From: Microbaculum marinisediminis
GTDB taxonomy: Bacteria; Pseudomonadota; Alphaproteobacteria; Rhizobiales; Tepidamorphaceae
Direction of reading: 5' to 3'
Assembly: GCF_025397915.1 (NCBI RefSeq)
Contig: NZ_JALIDZ010000002.1
Coordinates: 496,001-560,000, forward strand
DNA length: 64,000 nucleotides
The position numbers and the translations under genes were made by a program. A model generated the notes under the pieces. It saw only the letters and a program-made list of their open reading frames with translations. It did not search any database and was not told the origin of the DNA. Shown one piece after another: positions 25,094 to 33,194 of the stretch; the first letter of the stretch is position 1; every line of letters begins with the position of its first letter.

Positions 25094-26232
25094 ACTTCCT
25101 CAACAGCGAGCAGCGCGCCTGGCACGAGACCGTCGACCGCTTCATGGAAAAGGAGGTGACGCGCGAATACATCCGCGAGCACGACATGGAGCGCGCCTAT
25201 CCCTACGAGGCCTATGAGAAGATCGCCAACGAGGGCTGGCTGAGGCTGCTGATCCCCGAGGATCACGGCGGCTACGGCGGCGACATTTTCGACTACGCGC
25301 TGATGTGCGAGGGGCTCGGCAAGTTCGGCTTCGACTTCGCCACCTCGGTGCTGGTGCCGACGTTCACCGCGATGAACATCGTGAAGTTCGGCTCCGATGC
25401 GCAGAAAGAAACCTATCTCGAGCCCTTCATGAGCGGTGCCATCCGCTTCTCGATCTCGATCTCGGAACCGAGCGCCGGCTCGGACGCGGCCTCCACCCGC
25501 ACCCGCGCGCATCGCGACGGCGACGAATACGTGATCAAGGGCCAGAAACTGTGGTGCAGCGGCGCGGCCGCGCGCGACGTCAAGATCGCGATGCTCGTAC
25601 GGACCGATCCGGAGGCGGCCAAGCACAAAGGGCTGTCCGTCCTGATCGTCCCCAACGATACGACCGGCCTCGATATCCGGAAGTTGCCGACGCTCGCGCG
25701 GCGTTCGACGGGCACGACCGAAATCTTCGTCGACGATGCCCGTGTGCCGGTTGCCAACCGGCTGGGCGACGAGGGACAGGGATGGGAAATCATCACCGAC
25801 CACCTCGAACTGGAGCGTATCGCGGTCGCGGCCGCGTATGTCGGCAATGCGCAGACCGCGGTGGATGATGCACTCGGCTATGCCCATGAACGCGTTCAGT
25901 TCGACCAGCCGATCTTCGACTTCCAGGTGATCCGCCACATGCTGGCCGACATGCAAACGCAGGTGGATGCGGCTCGGTTGCTGGTCTATCGGGCGGCGGA
26001 AGTCGCCGCGCGCGGCGAGCCTTGCGGCAAGGAAGTGGCGATGGCCAAGCTGTTCGCCTCGGAAACGCTGCAGACCGTTTCGCGCCAGGGCATGCAGATC
26101 CTGGGCGGACATTCCATGCTGCCGGAAGCGGACATGGAGCGCTACTTCCGGGAAGGCATGCAGTGCACGATCGGGGGCGGCACGTCGCAGATACAGCGCG
26201 CCATCATCAGCAAGGCCATGCGCGCCAGATGA
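25090..26232 (+). CDS. Acyl-CoA dehydrogenase lacking the C-terminal catalytic Glu
   Basis: A 380-residue acyl-CoA dehydrogenase: FLNSEQRAWHETVDRFMEKE at the start, WLRLLIPEDHGGYGGD, FSISISEPSAGSDAAS for FAD/substrate binding, and HERVQFDQPIFDFQVI. At the place where many family members have the catalytic Glu (YEGTSQI), this one reads TIGGGTSQIQRA. The Gly there is like isovaleryl-CoA and long-chain enzymes, whose base sits on another helix. A branched-chain substrate is therefore plausible. The start overlaps the MaoC gene (ATGA) and its stop overlaps the flavin reductase gene (ATGA), so three genes are translationally coupled. It differs from the dehydrogenase at 17070-18218, implying two separate oxidation steps in the pathway. 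Confidence 0.88.
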   Translation: MNFLNSEQRAWHETVDRFMEKEVTREYIREHDMERAYPYEAYEKIANEGWLRLLIPEDHGGYGGDIFDYALMCEGLGKFGFDFATSVLVPTFTAMNIVKFGSDAQKETYLEPFMSGAIRFSISISEPSAGSDAASTRTRAHRDGDEYVIKGQKLWCSGAAARDVKIAMLVRTDPEAAKHKGLSVLIVPNDTTGLDIRKLPTLARRSTGTTEIFVDDARVPVANRLGDEGQGWEIITDHLELERIAVAAAYVGNAQTAVDDALGYAHERVQFDQPIFDFQVIRHMLADMQTQVDAARLLVYRAAEVAARGEPCGKEVAMAKLFASETLQTVSRQGMQILGGHSMLPEADMERYFREGMQCTIGGGTSQIQRAIISKAMRAR

Positions 26233-27323
26233 CAGAGGGCCTGTTCCAGCCCTTCGCGCTCCGCGAGCTGCGGCTCGCCAATCGTGTCGTCGTCTCGCCC
26301 ATGCAGACCTATTCGGCACCGGACGCGGTGCCGACGGCCTGGCATCGCACACATCTGGCCCGTTTCGCCATCGGCGGAGCAGGCCTTGTCATGACGGAGG
26401 CCACAGCGGTCAGTCCGGAGGGACGCTCCACCGATGCCGATATCGGCATATGGAGCGATGGACAGGCAGAGGCTCTCTCCGAACTGGCCGAAGCGGTCCA
26501 TGGCTGCGGCGCGGCCATCGGCATCCAGCTTCAGCATGCTGGGCGCAAGGCGTCGACCGCCGCGCCGTGGCAGGGCTTCGCTCCCGCTCCGATCGCGCCA
26601 GGCATGGAGGTGATCGGGCCGAGTGCGACGCCAGCGGCCGAGGGTGGCCACGTTCCGCGCCAGATGACCGAGGCGGATATGGAGAGGCTGGTCGCGGCCT
26701 ATCGTGATGCCGCCCGACGCGCCAATGATGCCGGCTTCGACCTCGTCGAAATTCATATGGCGCACGGCTACCTGCTGCACAGCTTCCTGTCGCCGCTTTC
26801 GAACCTTCGGACGGATTCCTACGGCGGCAGCCTCGAGAACCGGGTGCGCTTTCCGCTTCGCGTGGTGGCGGCGGTTCGGGAGGCCTGGCCGGCGGAGAAG
26901 CCCCTCGCCTGCCGGATTTCCTCCGTCGACGGCGTCGATGTGGGTTGGTCGCTTGACGAGTCCCGCTATCTCGCCGGCCGGCTTCGCGAACTGGGAGTCG
27001 ATCTGGTCGATTGCTCGTCGGGCGGCATGATCCTGCCGCGCAAGGAGATGCTCGTGCCGCGCGGGCCCGGTTTCCAGGTTGGCTTCGCGGCGGACCTACG
27101 CGCCAACGCCGACATCGCCACCATCGCGGTCGGCGGCATCACGGAAGCGGCGCACGCCGACGCGATCGTTCGGACCGGCAAGGCCGATCTCGTCGCGATC
27201 GGACGACAGATGCTGGTAGAACCCAATTGGGCACTTCACGCGGCGAACGTACTCGACGATCGGCCCTTCGAGCGCTGGCCGGTCCCGTTCGGCTGGTGGC
27301 TGGCGCGCCGCCGGCGCGCCTAG
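26229..27323 (+). CDS. NADH:flavin oxidoreductase, Old Yellow Enzyme family
   Basis: A 364-residue FMN TIM-barrel enzyme of the YqjM/OYE type, which reduces activated C=C bonds (enones, enals, possibly enoyl-CoA) with NAD(P)H. Motifs: LFQPFALRELRLANRVVVSPM at the N-terminus, GIQLQHAGRKAS, EIHMAHGYLLHSFLSPLSN, RTDSYGGSLENRVRFPL, and the C-terminal phosphate loop AVGGITEAAHADAIV with DLVAIGRQMLVEPNW. The ATG overlaps the stop of the preceding acyl-CoA dehydrogenase. Its presence after two hydratases and a dehydrogenase is unlike leucine or citronellol loci. It could handle a cyclic or conjugated intermediate. It ends 40 bases from the convergent TRAP permease gene. Confidence 0.87.
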   Translation: MTEGLFQPFALRELRLANRVVVSPMQTYSAPDAVPTAWHRTHLARFAIGGAGLVMTEATAVSPEGRSTDADIGIWSDGQAEALSELAEAVHGCGAAIGIQLQHAGRKASTAAPWQGFAPAPIAPGMEVIGPSATPAAEGGHVPRQMTEADMERLVAAYRDAARRANDAGFDLVEIHMAHGYLLHSFLSPLSNLRTDSYGGSLENRVRFPLRVVAAVREAWPAEKPLACRISSVDGVDVGWSLDESRYLAGRLRELGVDLVDCSSGGMILPRKEMLVPRGPGFQVGFAADLRANADIATIAVGGITEAAHADAIVRTGKADLVAIGRQMLVEPNWALHAANVLDDRPFERWPVPFGWWLARRRRA

Positions 27324-27363
27324 CACCACCGCCGGTTCGACGGCGCCGCCAGGCTTCCTTCCT

Positions 27364-29337
27364 CTACAGTCTCTTGTCCAAAGCCGCCCGGCTCGGCGGG
27401 GGCAATGTCCTGCTGGACGTCGTCCGCCAGCGGCTCAGTGCCGCCACCACGACGACGACGGCAATCCCGGCCGCATCGCTCCAGACGGCGGGATAGAACA
27501 GCATCGCACCGCCCGCATAGAGGCCGATGCGCAACGGCCAGGCCAACAGCCCGAGCAGGTAGCCCGCCGAGGCGCCCGTGATTGCGATCACCGCGAGCGC
27601 CGTCATCGCCGTATTGTGAATGATATCGAAAGCGCTGCCTTCCATCAGCACGCCGGTTCGGAAGATGAAAAGGAACGGAATGAGATAGAGCGCGATGGCC
27701 ATCACAACGGCATGCCCGGCGACGCGCCAGAAGTTCTCGCCCGCGATGGATGCGGCGGCAAAGACACTGGCGCAAACCGGTGGTGTGATCGCCGACATGA
27801 TGGCGAAGTAGAAGATGAACATATGCGCATTGAGCGGCTCGATTCCGAGCTTGATCAGAATCGGGCCGGCGACCGCAGATGCGAGAATGTAGGAGGCCGT
27901 CGTCGGCACGTCCATGCCCAGAAGAATAGCCAGTACCGCCGTGAATATCAGCACGAGCACGAGGCTGTCGTCGGAGAAGGACAGGATGAGGCTGGAGATC
28001 TTGACGCCGATTCCGGTGGCCGTCAGCACCTTCACCACAATCGCCGCGCAGGCGAGCAGAACGGCGACCATGGCGATGGCCTTGCCGCCATCGTAGAGAC
28101 CGTTGAGTATCTCGCGCAGGAGTGTGCGATAGGTGGCGCCGAGCTTTTGCGGCTCCCCATCGATCAGGCACTTCAGCGTGCGCAGCACGAACAGGGTCCC
28201 GATCAGCACCACGACGGCTACGGAGCCGGCCAGCGTCGGCGTGAAATCGCGCGCCAGCATGACGATGAGGCTCACGACCGGCAGGTACATCGGAAGCGCG
28301 GTGAAGGGGTCAGCGAGTTCCCGCCATTGCGGCATCTCACTGCGATCCAACGGGCGGATGTCGAGGCGCCGCGCGCGCATTCCGATGCTGAACCACAGCA
28401 CCAGGAAGTACAGCAGCGCCGGGATCAGCGCGGCCGTCATGACCTGCGAGTACGGAATGTTGAGGATCTCGGCCATGATGAAGGCACCGGCGCCCATCAC
28501 CGGTGGCATGATCTGGCCTCCGGCCGACGACACGGCCTCGACGGCGGCGGCGTAGCTCCCGCTGTAGCCGGAACGTCGCATGGTCGGAATCGTGACTGGT
28601 CCCATGGCCATGACATTGGCGACGGCCGATCCGGTGACCGTGCCGAACAGGGCGGACGAAACCGTGCAGACCTTCGCCTGGCCGCCATAGCTGCGGCCGG
28701 CGATCATGGTCGCGAGCTTGATGAAGATCTCCGTTGCGCCGGTGCTGAGCAGGAGCGCCCCGAGGATGATGAAGATCGCGATTACCCGCGTCCCCATATC
28801 GACCATATAGCCGAAGATGGCTTCGGTGGAGGCGTAGTAGGTCTCCACGAACGTCAGGGTGGAGACGCGCGGCGGCTGCCATGTGCCGGAAATGACGCCA
28901 TGTCCGAAGTAGTAGTAGGCGAGACCGATAACGGCCAGCACCGGCAGGAACCACCCGATCGTGCGGCGCGCCGCTTCGAGTACGAGGGCGATCGTCGCGA
29001 TGCCGAGCACGATGTCCCAGGTGGTCAGTTCCACCATGAAGTCGGACAGGCGATTCGAACTGAAGACGATATGGAAGCAGACGTAGTAGCCGGCTGCAGC
29101 CAGGAGGACGTTGACGATGACTGCGACGGTCGGCCTGCCCTGCCCGAGCCGGTTTGCCGCCGTCAGCAGAAAGACCGATCCAAGCCCGAGGCCGAGAAAG
29201 ATGCCACGCTGGACCAGCGGCTCCATCATTCCGAAGAATGACGTGTAAATCTGGAACAGGGCATACGTTACGAGGACGACCCGCAGGAGCGCGTTGATCG
29301 CCTCGTGGAACCTGCGATCAGACCAAGCGTCGACCAT
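27364..29337 (-). CDS. TRAP transporter fused permease (TAXI type, DctQM fusion)
   Basis: A 657-residue membrane protein of the TRAP superfamily in which the small (4 helix) and large (12 helix) permeases are fused, as is usual for TAXI systems. The N-terminal part (about 15-200) has four or more helices. The large part has the DctM-like blocks GTVTGSAVANVMAMGPVTIP and AVEAVSSAGGQIMPPVMGAG, and later LLGMDVPTTASYILASAVAG. It imports organic acids using a Na+ or H+ gradient together with the periplasmic binding protein from the gene directly upstream. It presumably feeds the acyl-CoA pathway on both sides. The 95-base gap after the binding-protein gene contains a strong hairpin (29374-29409), probably reducing permease expression relative to the binding protein. 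Confidence 0.9.
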   Translation of the reverse strand: MVDAWSDRRFHEAINALLRVVLVTYALFQIYTSFFGMMEPLVQRGIFLGLGLGSVFLLTAANRLGQGRPTVAVIVNVLLAAAGYYVCFHIVFSSNRLSDFMVELTTWDIVLGIATIALVLEAARRTIGWFLPVLAVIGLAYYYFGHGVISGTWQPPRVSTLTFVETYYASTEAIFGYMVDMGTRVIAIFIILGALLLSTGATEIFIKLATMIAGRSYGGQAKVCTVSSALFGTVTGSAVANVMAMGPVTIPTMRRSGYSGSYAAAVEAVSSAGGQIMPPVMGAGAFIMAEILNIPYSQVMTAALIPALLYFLVLWFSIGMRARRLDIRPLDRSEMPQWRELADPFTALPMYLPVVSLIVMLARDFTPTLAGSVAVVVLIGTLFVLRTLKCLIDGEPQKLGATYRTLLREILNGLYDGGKAIAMVAVLLACAAIVVKVLTATGIGVKISSLILSFSDDSLVLVLIFTAVLAILLGMDVPTTASYILASAVAGPILIKLGIEPLNAHMFIFYFAIMSAITPPVCASVFAAASIAGENFWRVAGHAVVMAIALYLIPFLFIFRTGVLMEGSAFDIIHNTAMTALAVIAITGASAGYLLGLLAWPLRIGLYAGGAMLFYPAVWSDAAGIAVVVVVAALSRWRTTSSRTLPPPSRAALDKRL

Positions 29338-29373
29338 GGTGGTTTTCCGGCGTGGAGCTGTCGGTGGATGGCG

Positions 29374-29409
29374 GCGACCGCTCGGGGCGCCTGGCCCCGG
29401 AGCGGTCGC
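29374..29409 (-). promoter_or_regulatory. Intercistronic hairpin between TAXI binding protein and permease
   Basis: GCGACCGCTC (29374-29383) and GAGCGGTCGC (29400-29409) pair, with an inner GGGGC/GCCCC stem, making a 15-bp stem with one bulge. Such hairpins usually protect the upstream binding-protein mRNA and lower downstream permease expression. No U-tract is seen. Confidence 0.5.
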
Positions 29410-29432
29410 TTATGGTCGGAATCCGGGGCGGA

Positions 29433-30386
29433 CTACTCGGCCGATTCCCAGTACGACATGGCACCCGGATGCACATCGATGCCGATGTCGACCGTCGACA
29501 GGATCGAGCCCTTGAAGTCGTAGTCGGCAAGCTGCGGCCAGACATCGATCAGGATCTGCTTGTTCTCACCGATTGCCTGCGCCACCTTGCGCGCGGTCTC
29601 ATCGTCCATGAGCGAGAGGCGGGTCGCATAGACGATCGGGACGGACGGCGTGGCGACCGCCGGGTTGTCCTTGATAAACCCTGCCGGCAGGGTGGTGAAA
29701 CCGACACCGGGAATTTTCTCGGTGACGAGTTTCTGCTGCTCGGGCGTGAAGCCCAAGATGCGCATATCCACCGACGTCATCAGCTCCTGCAAGGTGGAGT
29801 CGACGCGATTGGCGGCGGCATACTTGCTGTAGCCGACCAACTGATCGTTGCGCACGCCTTCGATCGCGTCGGTGACGGTGCCGTACACGTAGTCAGGACT
29901 TATGCCGAACAGATCGAAGCTCTGCGTAATGAGAAGCTCGCCGCCGCTCCCGCGGATGCCCGGGGTGAACTTCTTGCCTTCGAGCTCTTCCAGTTTGGTG
30001 ATGCCCGAATCCGCACGCACGGCGATGTTGATGACGGAGTCGTTGTAGGGGTAGAGCGCGACGAGATCGTCGACCGCATGACCTTCAAACTGGCCGATGC
30101 CCTGCTTCGCCTGGACGAACACGTCTCCGGCGACGAGGCCGAGATCGATCTCTCCGCGCACCAGGCGGCGCACGTTATCTACGCTGGCCCCCGTCTCCAC
30201 GACAGTGGCCGTCGAGTCGGGGATGCCGGCCTCGATCGCCTGAGCCATCGCAACGGCGATCTGGTAGTGGCTCGACGTCGCGTTCGTAGAGCCCAAGCTG
30301 AACGTCTGTGCCGCTGCCGGGCTCATTGCGCCCGCAACAAGACACATCGCGGCACCCAAAAGCGTTCTGCGTAGCTTCGTCTGCAT
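29433..30386 (-). CDS. TAXI-family TRAP transporter solute-binding protein
   Basis: A 317-residue periplasmic binding protein. The signal peptide (about 1-26) has Lys-Arg-Arg, a hydrophobic stretch LLGAAMCLVAGAM and cleavage near AAAQ. The mature start FSLGSTNATSSHYQIAVAMAQ is the TAXI hallmark, where the ligand acid is gripped. Next come ATVVETGASVDNVRRLVRGEIDLGL and YPYNDSVINIAVR. It delivers an organic acid to the fused permease encoded downstream. It stands divergent to the second crotonase; the 279-base gap between them carries site B of the shared TTCCGCA element. The substrate is unknown, but co-location with acyl-CoA synthetase and CoA-transferase genes points to a carboxylic acid. 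Confidence 0.9.
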   Translation of the reverse strand: MQTKLRRTLLGAAMCLVAGAMSPAAAQTFSLGSTNATSSHYQIAVAMAQAIEAGIPDSTATVVETGASVDNVRRLVRGEIDLGLVAGDVFVQAKQGIGQFEGHAVDDLVALYPYNDSVINIAVRADSGITKLEELEGKKFTPGIRGSGGELLITQSFDLFGISPDYVYGTVTDAIEGVRNDQLVGYSKYAAANRVDSTLQELMTSVDMRILGFTPEQQKLVTEKIPGVGFTTLPAGFIKDNPAVATPSVPIVYATRLSLMDDETARKVAQAIGENKQILIDVWPQLADYDFKGSILSTVDIGIDVHPGAMSYWESAE

Positions 30387-30580
30387 TCAATCCTCCCAGT
30401 CGTAGGTGGCCGCCTGCCTGCGGCCTATCGAAAAGCGCATTACGACGCCCGAAGCCGAGCTCGCGAACCTTCCTTACGGTTTGGCCGCATACGGCATGTC
30501 AGAGCATGTGTGGCCCGGCGAAGCCTGCATTCCACGCCGCCGAAAATGGCACAGGGGACAACTACACACAAGCATATTTT

Positions 30581-30602
30581 GAAATATTGTTCCGCACTAT
30601 GA
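30581..30602 (+). promoter_or_regulatory. Candidate IclR-type operator (site B)
   Basis: GAAATATTGTTCCGCA followed by CTA and TG, in the divergent gap between the TAXI binding protein and crotonase 2. It shares TTCCGCA-N3-TG and the preceding A/T-rich bases with sites A (23651) and C (37893). An AT-rich inverted repeat (ATATTT-TG-AAATAT) overlaps its left edge. Confidence 0.5.
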
Positions 30603-30665
30603 GTTTCTGCTAGTATTGCCTCGATGGCGCCGGACCGGCGCAAGGCGATAGAGGAATGCACTCGT

Positions 30666-31451
30666 ATGCTGGCAGCGGAAACCGTGCTCTTCGAAGACTC
30701 GGAGGGCATCGCAACGATCACGCTCAACCGTCCCGAACGGCGCAACGCGCTGTCCGTGGCCGCCGCGAACCGGCTCTACGACCTGTGGGAAGAGGTGGAT
30801 CGCCGGGACGACATCCGGGTGGTGATCCTGACGGCCGCGCCTTGCGGTACCTTCTGCGCCGGCATGGATCTGAAGGAAGCGAGTGAGCTGCGTGCAGCAC
30901 GCGGTGTCGACGTTCTGACGCTGATCCGCGATCCGTTCCATGAGCGGATGCGCCGGGTGCGCAAGCCGATCATTGCGGCGATGACCGGCCATTTCGCAGC
31001 CGGGGGCTTCATGATCTCGCTCAACGCCGATTTGCGCGTCGGGCTGGCCGGAACGAGCGGAGGCATCACCGAGGCGAAGCGCGGCCGCGGGTCTCCCTGG
31101 GCGATGCCGCTGCTCTGGCAGATGCCCCAGCCGATTCTGATGGAAATGGTCCTCACCGGCGAATTGCAGACGATCGAAAGGCTGCACGCGCTGGGCTTCG
31201 TCAACCATATCGAGCCGACAGTGGAGGCCGTACTGGCGCGTGCCCGGTCTCTGGCCGCGACGATCCGGGACAATGCGCCGTTGTCGGTGGCGGCCGGGAA
31301 AGAATCAATCTTGCGAACCATGGACTTGGGTTGCGCCGAAGGCCTTGAGAGCGCAAAACGAATATACGAGCATGTCTATGCGAGCGAAGACGCGCAGGAG
31401 GGGCCACGTGCCTTCGCCGAGAAGCGCCCGCCCGTATGGAGCGGCAGATAA
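30666..31451 (+). CDS. Enoyl-CoA hydratase/isomerase family protein (crotonase 2)
   Basis: A 261-residue crotonase, paralogue of the protein from 23788-24579. Shared blocks include ITLNRPERRNALS, CGTFCAGMDLKEAS, EAKRGRGSPWAMPLLW, and YASEDAQEGPRAF. ATG 30666 is preceded by AGAGGA about 10 bases upstream; the frame starts 14 codons earlier without a ribosome site. Acting on an enoyl-CoA is certain as a family feature, the exact reaction is not. It heads a rightward run of crotonase, IclR, IclR and crotonase 3. Having this gene ahead of its likely regulators suggests that the regulators are co-induced with the pathway. Confidence 0.85.
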   Translation: MLAAETVLFEDSEGIATITLNRPERRNALSVAAANRLYDLWEEVDRRDDIRVVILTAAPCGTFCAGMDLKEASELRAARGVDVLTLIRDPFHERMRRVRKPIIAAMTGHFAAGGFMISLNADLRVGLAGTSGGITEAKRGRGSPWAMPLLWQMPQPILMEMVLTGELQTIERLHALGFVNHIEPTVEAVLARARSLAATIRDNAPLSVAAGKESILRTMDLGCAEGLESAKRIYEHVYASEDAQEGPRAFAEKRPPVWSGR

Positions 31452-31473
31452 ACGCGTGGGGAGTGGTGCGAAA

Positions 31474-32274
31474 ATGGCTGCGGTGAAGGCGAAGGACACG
31501 ACCATGGTCGTTTCTCTCGCGCGTGGCCTGAACATCCTGCGGGCCTTCCGCGCGATCGATGCGCCACTCGGCAACAAGGAAATCGCCGAGCGGACGGCGT
31601 TGCCGAAGGCGACCGTGGCGCGGCTGTCCTACACGCTGTCGCAGATGGGCTATCTGCGGCAGGTCGAGCCACACGGACAGTACCATCTCGGCGACAAGGT
31701 AACCGCGCTGGGGCATGCGCTACTGCGTTCCCTGCCGGTGCGCCGGGTCGCCGAACCGCTGATGCAGGCGCTTGCCGACAAGTACGAGATGTCGGTCGCG
31801 CTTGGTATCGGCGACGGTCCCGACATGGTCTATCTGCACTACTGCTCCGGGCCGGAGACAGTGACCATGCGTCTTCGTATCGGCTCCCTGGTGCCGATCG
31901 CGCAGTCGGCGATGGGCCGTGCCTATATGTGGGCGCTGCCGGAGGCGGAGCGTGAGCATCACATGCAGGCCATTCGCGCTGCCGCGGGCGACAAGGCCGA
32001 CACGGTTGAGGCGGAGCTGCGCGCCGAGATCGCCGAGGTCGACCGGCGTGGCTTCTCGGTGTCGTTCGGTGCCTGGCGGCGCGAGATTTTTGCCGTCGGG
32101 GCGCCGGTCTGGCTGGATCGCGGCGAGACGGTGCTGGCACTCAATTGCGGAACGCGGCGGCGTGGCCTGAACGAGGCGCATTTCCAGGAGACGCTCGGTC
32201 CCGAACTGATGGCACTCTCGAGCGAGCTCGGCCATCGCATGGATCAGCTCGGCGCAAGCTTCTGGGACGAGTGA
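31474..32274 (+). CDS. IclR-family transcriptional regulator (1 of 2 in tandem)
   Basis: A 266-residue IclR regulator. The N-terminal winged helix-turn-helix (about 10-70) reads SLARGLNILRAFRAID, NKEIAERTALPKATVARLSYTLSQMGYL. The C-terminal effector domain (about 85-260) includes GSLVPIAQSAMGRAYMWALP and CGTRRR. IclR proteins bind palindromic operators as dimers or tetramers and respond to small acids or CoA-pathway intermediates. The start ATG 31474 follows GGGGAG about 10 bases upstream and lies 22 bases after crotonase 2. The second IclR gene begins two bases after its stop. One or both are the natural readers of the TTCCGCA-N3-TG sites in this island; that link is inference. Confidence 0.88.
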   Translation: MAAVKAKDTTMVVSLARGLNILRAFRAIDAPLGNKEIAERTALPKATVARLSYTLSQMGYLRQVEPHGQYHLGDKVTALGHALLRSLPVRRVAEPLMQALADKYEMSVALGIGDGPDMVYLHYCSGPETVTMRLRIGSLVPIAQSAMGRAYMWALPEAEREHHMQAIRAAAGDKADTVEAELRAEIAEVDRRGFSVSFGAWRREIFAVGAPVWLDRGETVLALNCGTRRRGLNEAHFQETLGPELMALSSELGHRMDQLGASFWDE

Positions 32275-32276
32275 AC

Positions 32277-33194
32277 ATGACGACAAGCCGCGACGATTCC
32301 GCTGATTCAGGGCAGGAAGCCGATTCGAGTGAATCGGAGCCGTCTCCCCGTGAACGGGTCCGGCGGAGGCGCACCAGTGGCGTCGTCGCCAAAGATCGTG
32401 ATTTCGTCAATGCACTGGCGCGAGGGCTGGCCGTGCTCGAGGCCTTCAGCACCACCGAGCAGGTGTGGTTGAACGGCATGGAAGTCGCTCAGCGCGTCGA
32501 CCTGCCGAAGCCGACGACCTCGCGCCTGCTGCAGGCCCTGACCGGGCTCGGTTATCTCCATTATTCTCCGCGGCGACGCCAGTACAGACTGGGTACGTCC
32601 GTACTCAGCCTCGGCTTTGCCGCGCGTGAGCCCTTCAGCCTCGGCGACCTGGTCCGTCCCTATCTCAAGGAACTCGCCGACACGTACAATGTCCACGCCT
32701 CGCTGGCCGGGCGGGACCGGCTCGACGTGATCGAGCTGGAAGTCTGCCACAGCCTCAACACGCTGATGACGCTGCGGCTCGAGGTCGGCTCGCGTATCCC
32801 GCTCGCCGGCACCGCGACCGGCCATGCGCTGATCGCGCCGCTGCCGCAGGTCGAGCTCGATTATCTTTTCACGCATCTCAAGGTCCGTCACGAGAAGCAC
32901 TGGGACGAATTGAAGGCCAGCATCGAGAAGGGCCGAAGCGAGGTCGCCGACCACGGCTACACAACGGCGTCTGCTAGCTGGAATACGGATATCAACGGTG
33001 TGGCGGCGCCTCTGATCTTTCCGGGCGGCTCGCCGGTCTATGCCTTGGCCTGCGGGGCCCCGGCGCGGCACCTGTCCGCCGTCAAGCAGCGCGCCATAGG
33101 ACAGCGCCTCGTCGCAGTGGCGCGCGCCATCGAAAAGCAGCTCCGCGACGGCGGTGCAGTCATCGAACCCATCGTTGCGGAGAAGCAGTCGTGA
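32277..33194 (+). CDS. IclR-family transcriptional regulator (2 of 2 in tandem)
   Basis: A 305-residue IclR regulator with a long acidic/basic N-terminal tail (about 1-40, Ser/Glu/Asp-rich then RERVRRRRTSG) before the winged helix: FVNALARGLAVLEAFSTTEQVW, EVAQRVDLPKPTTSRLLQALTGLGYL. The effector domain contains LRLEVGSRIPLAGTATGHALI and ALACGAPARHLS. It is clearly different from the first IclR (only the fold and the common family motifs match), so the pair is not a recent duplication. The charged tail is unusual and might mediate DNA or partner contacts. It starts two bases past the first IclR and its stop overlaps the GTG start of crotonase 3. Confidence 0.88.
   Translation: MTTSRDDSADSGQEADSSESEPSPRERVRRRRTSGVVAKDRDFVNALARGLAVLEAFSTTEQVWLNGMEVAQRVDLPKPTTSRLLQALTGLGYLHYSPRRRQYRLGTSVLSLGFAAREPFSLGDLVRPYLKELADTYNVHASLAGRDRLDVIELEVCHSLNTLMTLRLEVGSRIPLAGTATGHALIAPLPQVELDYLFTHLKVRHEKHWDELKASIEKGRSEVADHGYTTASASWNTDINGVAAPLIFPGGSPVYALACGAPARHLSAVKQRAIGQRLVAVARAIEKQLRDGGAVIEPIVAEKQS

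Noticed and set aside
27616-29241. Plus-strand frame of 541 codons opposite the TRAP permease
   Set aside because: Composition is Asp/His/Gln/Arg-rich, mirror of hydrophobic helices on the other strand. No ribosome site or domain.
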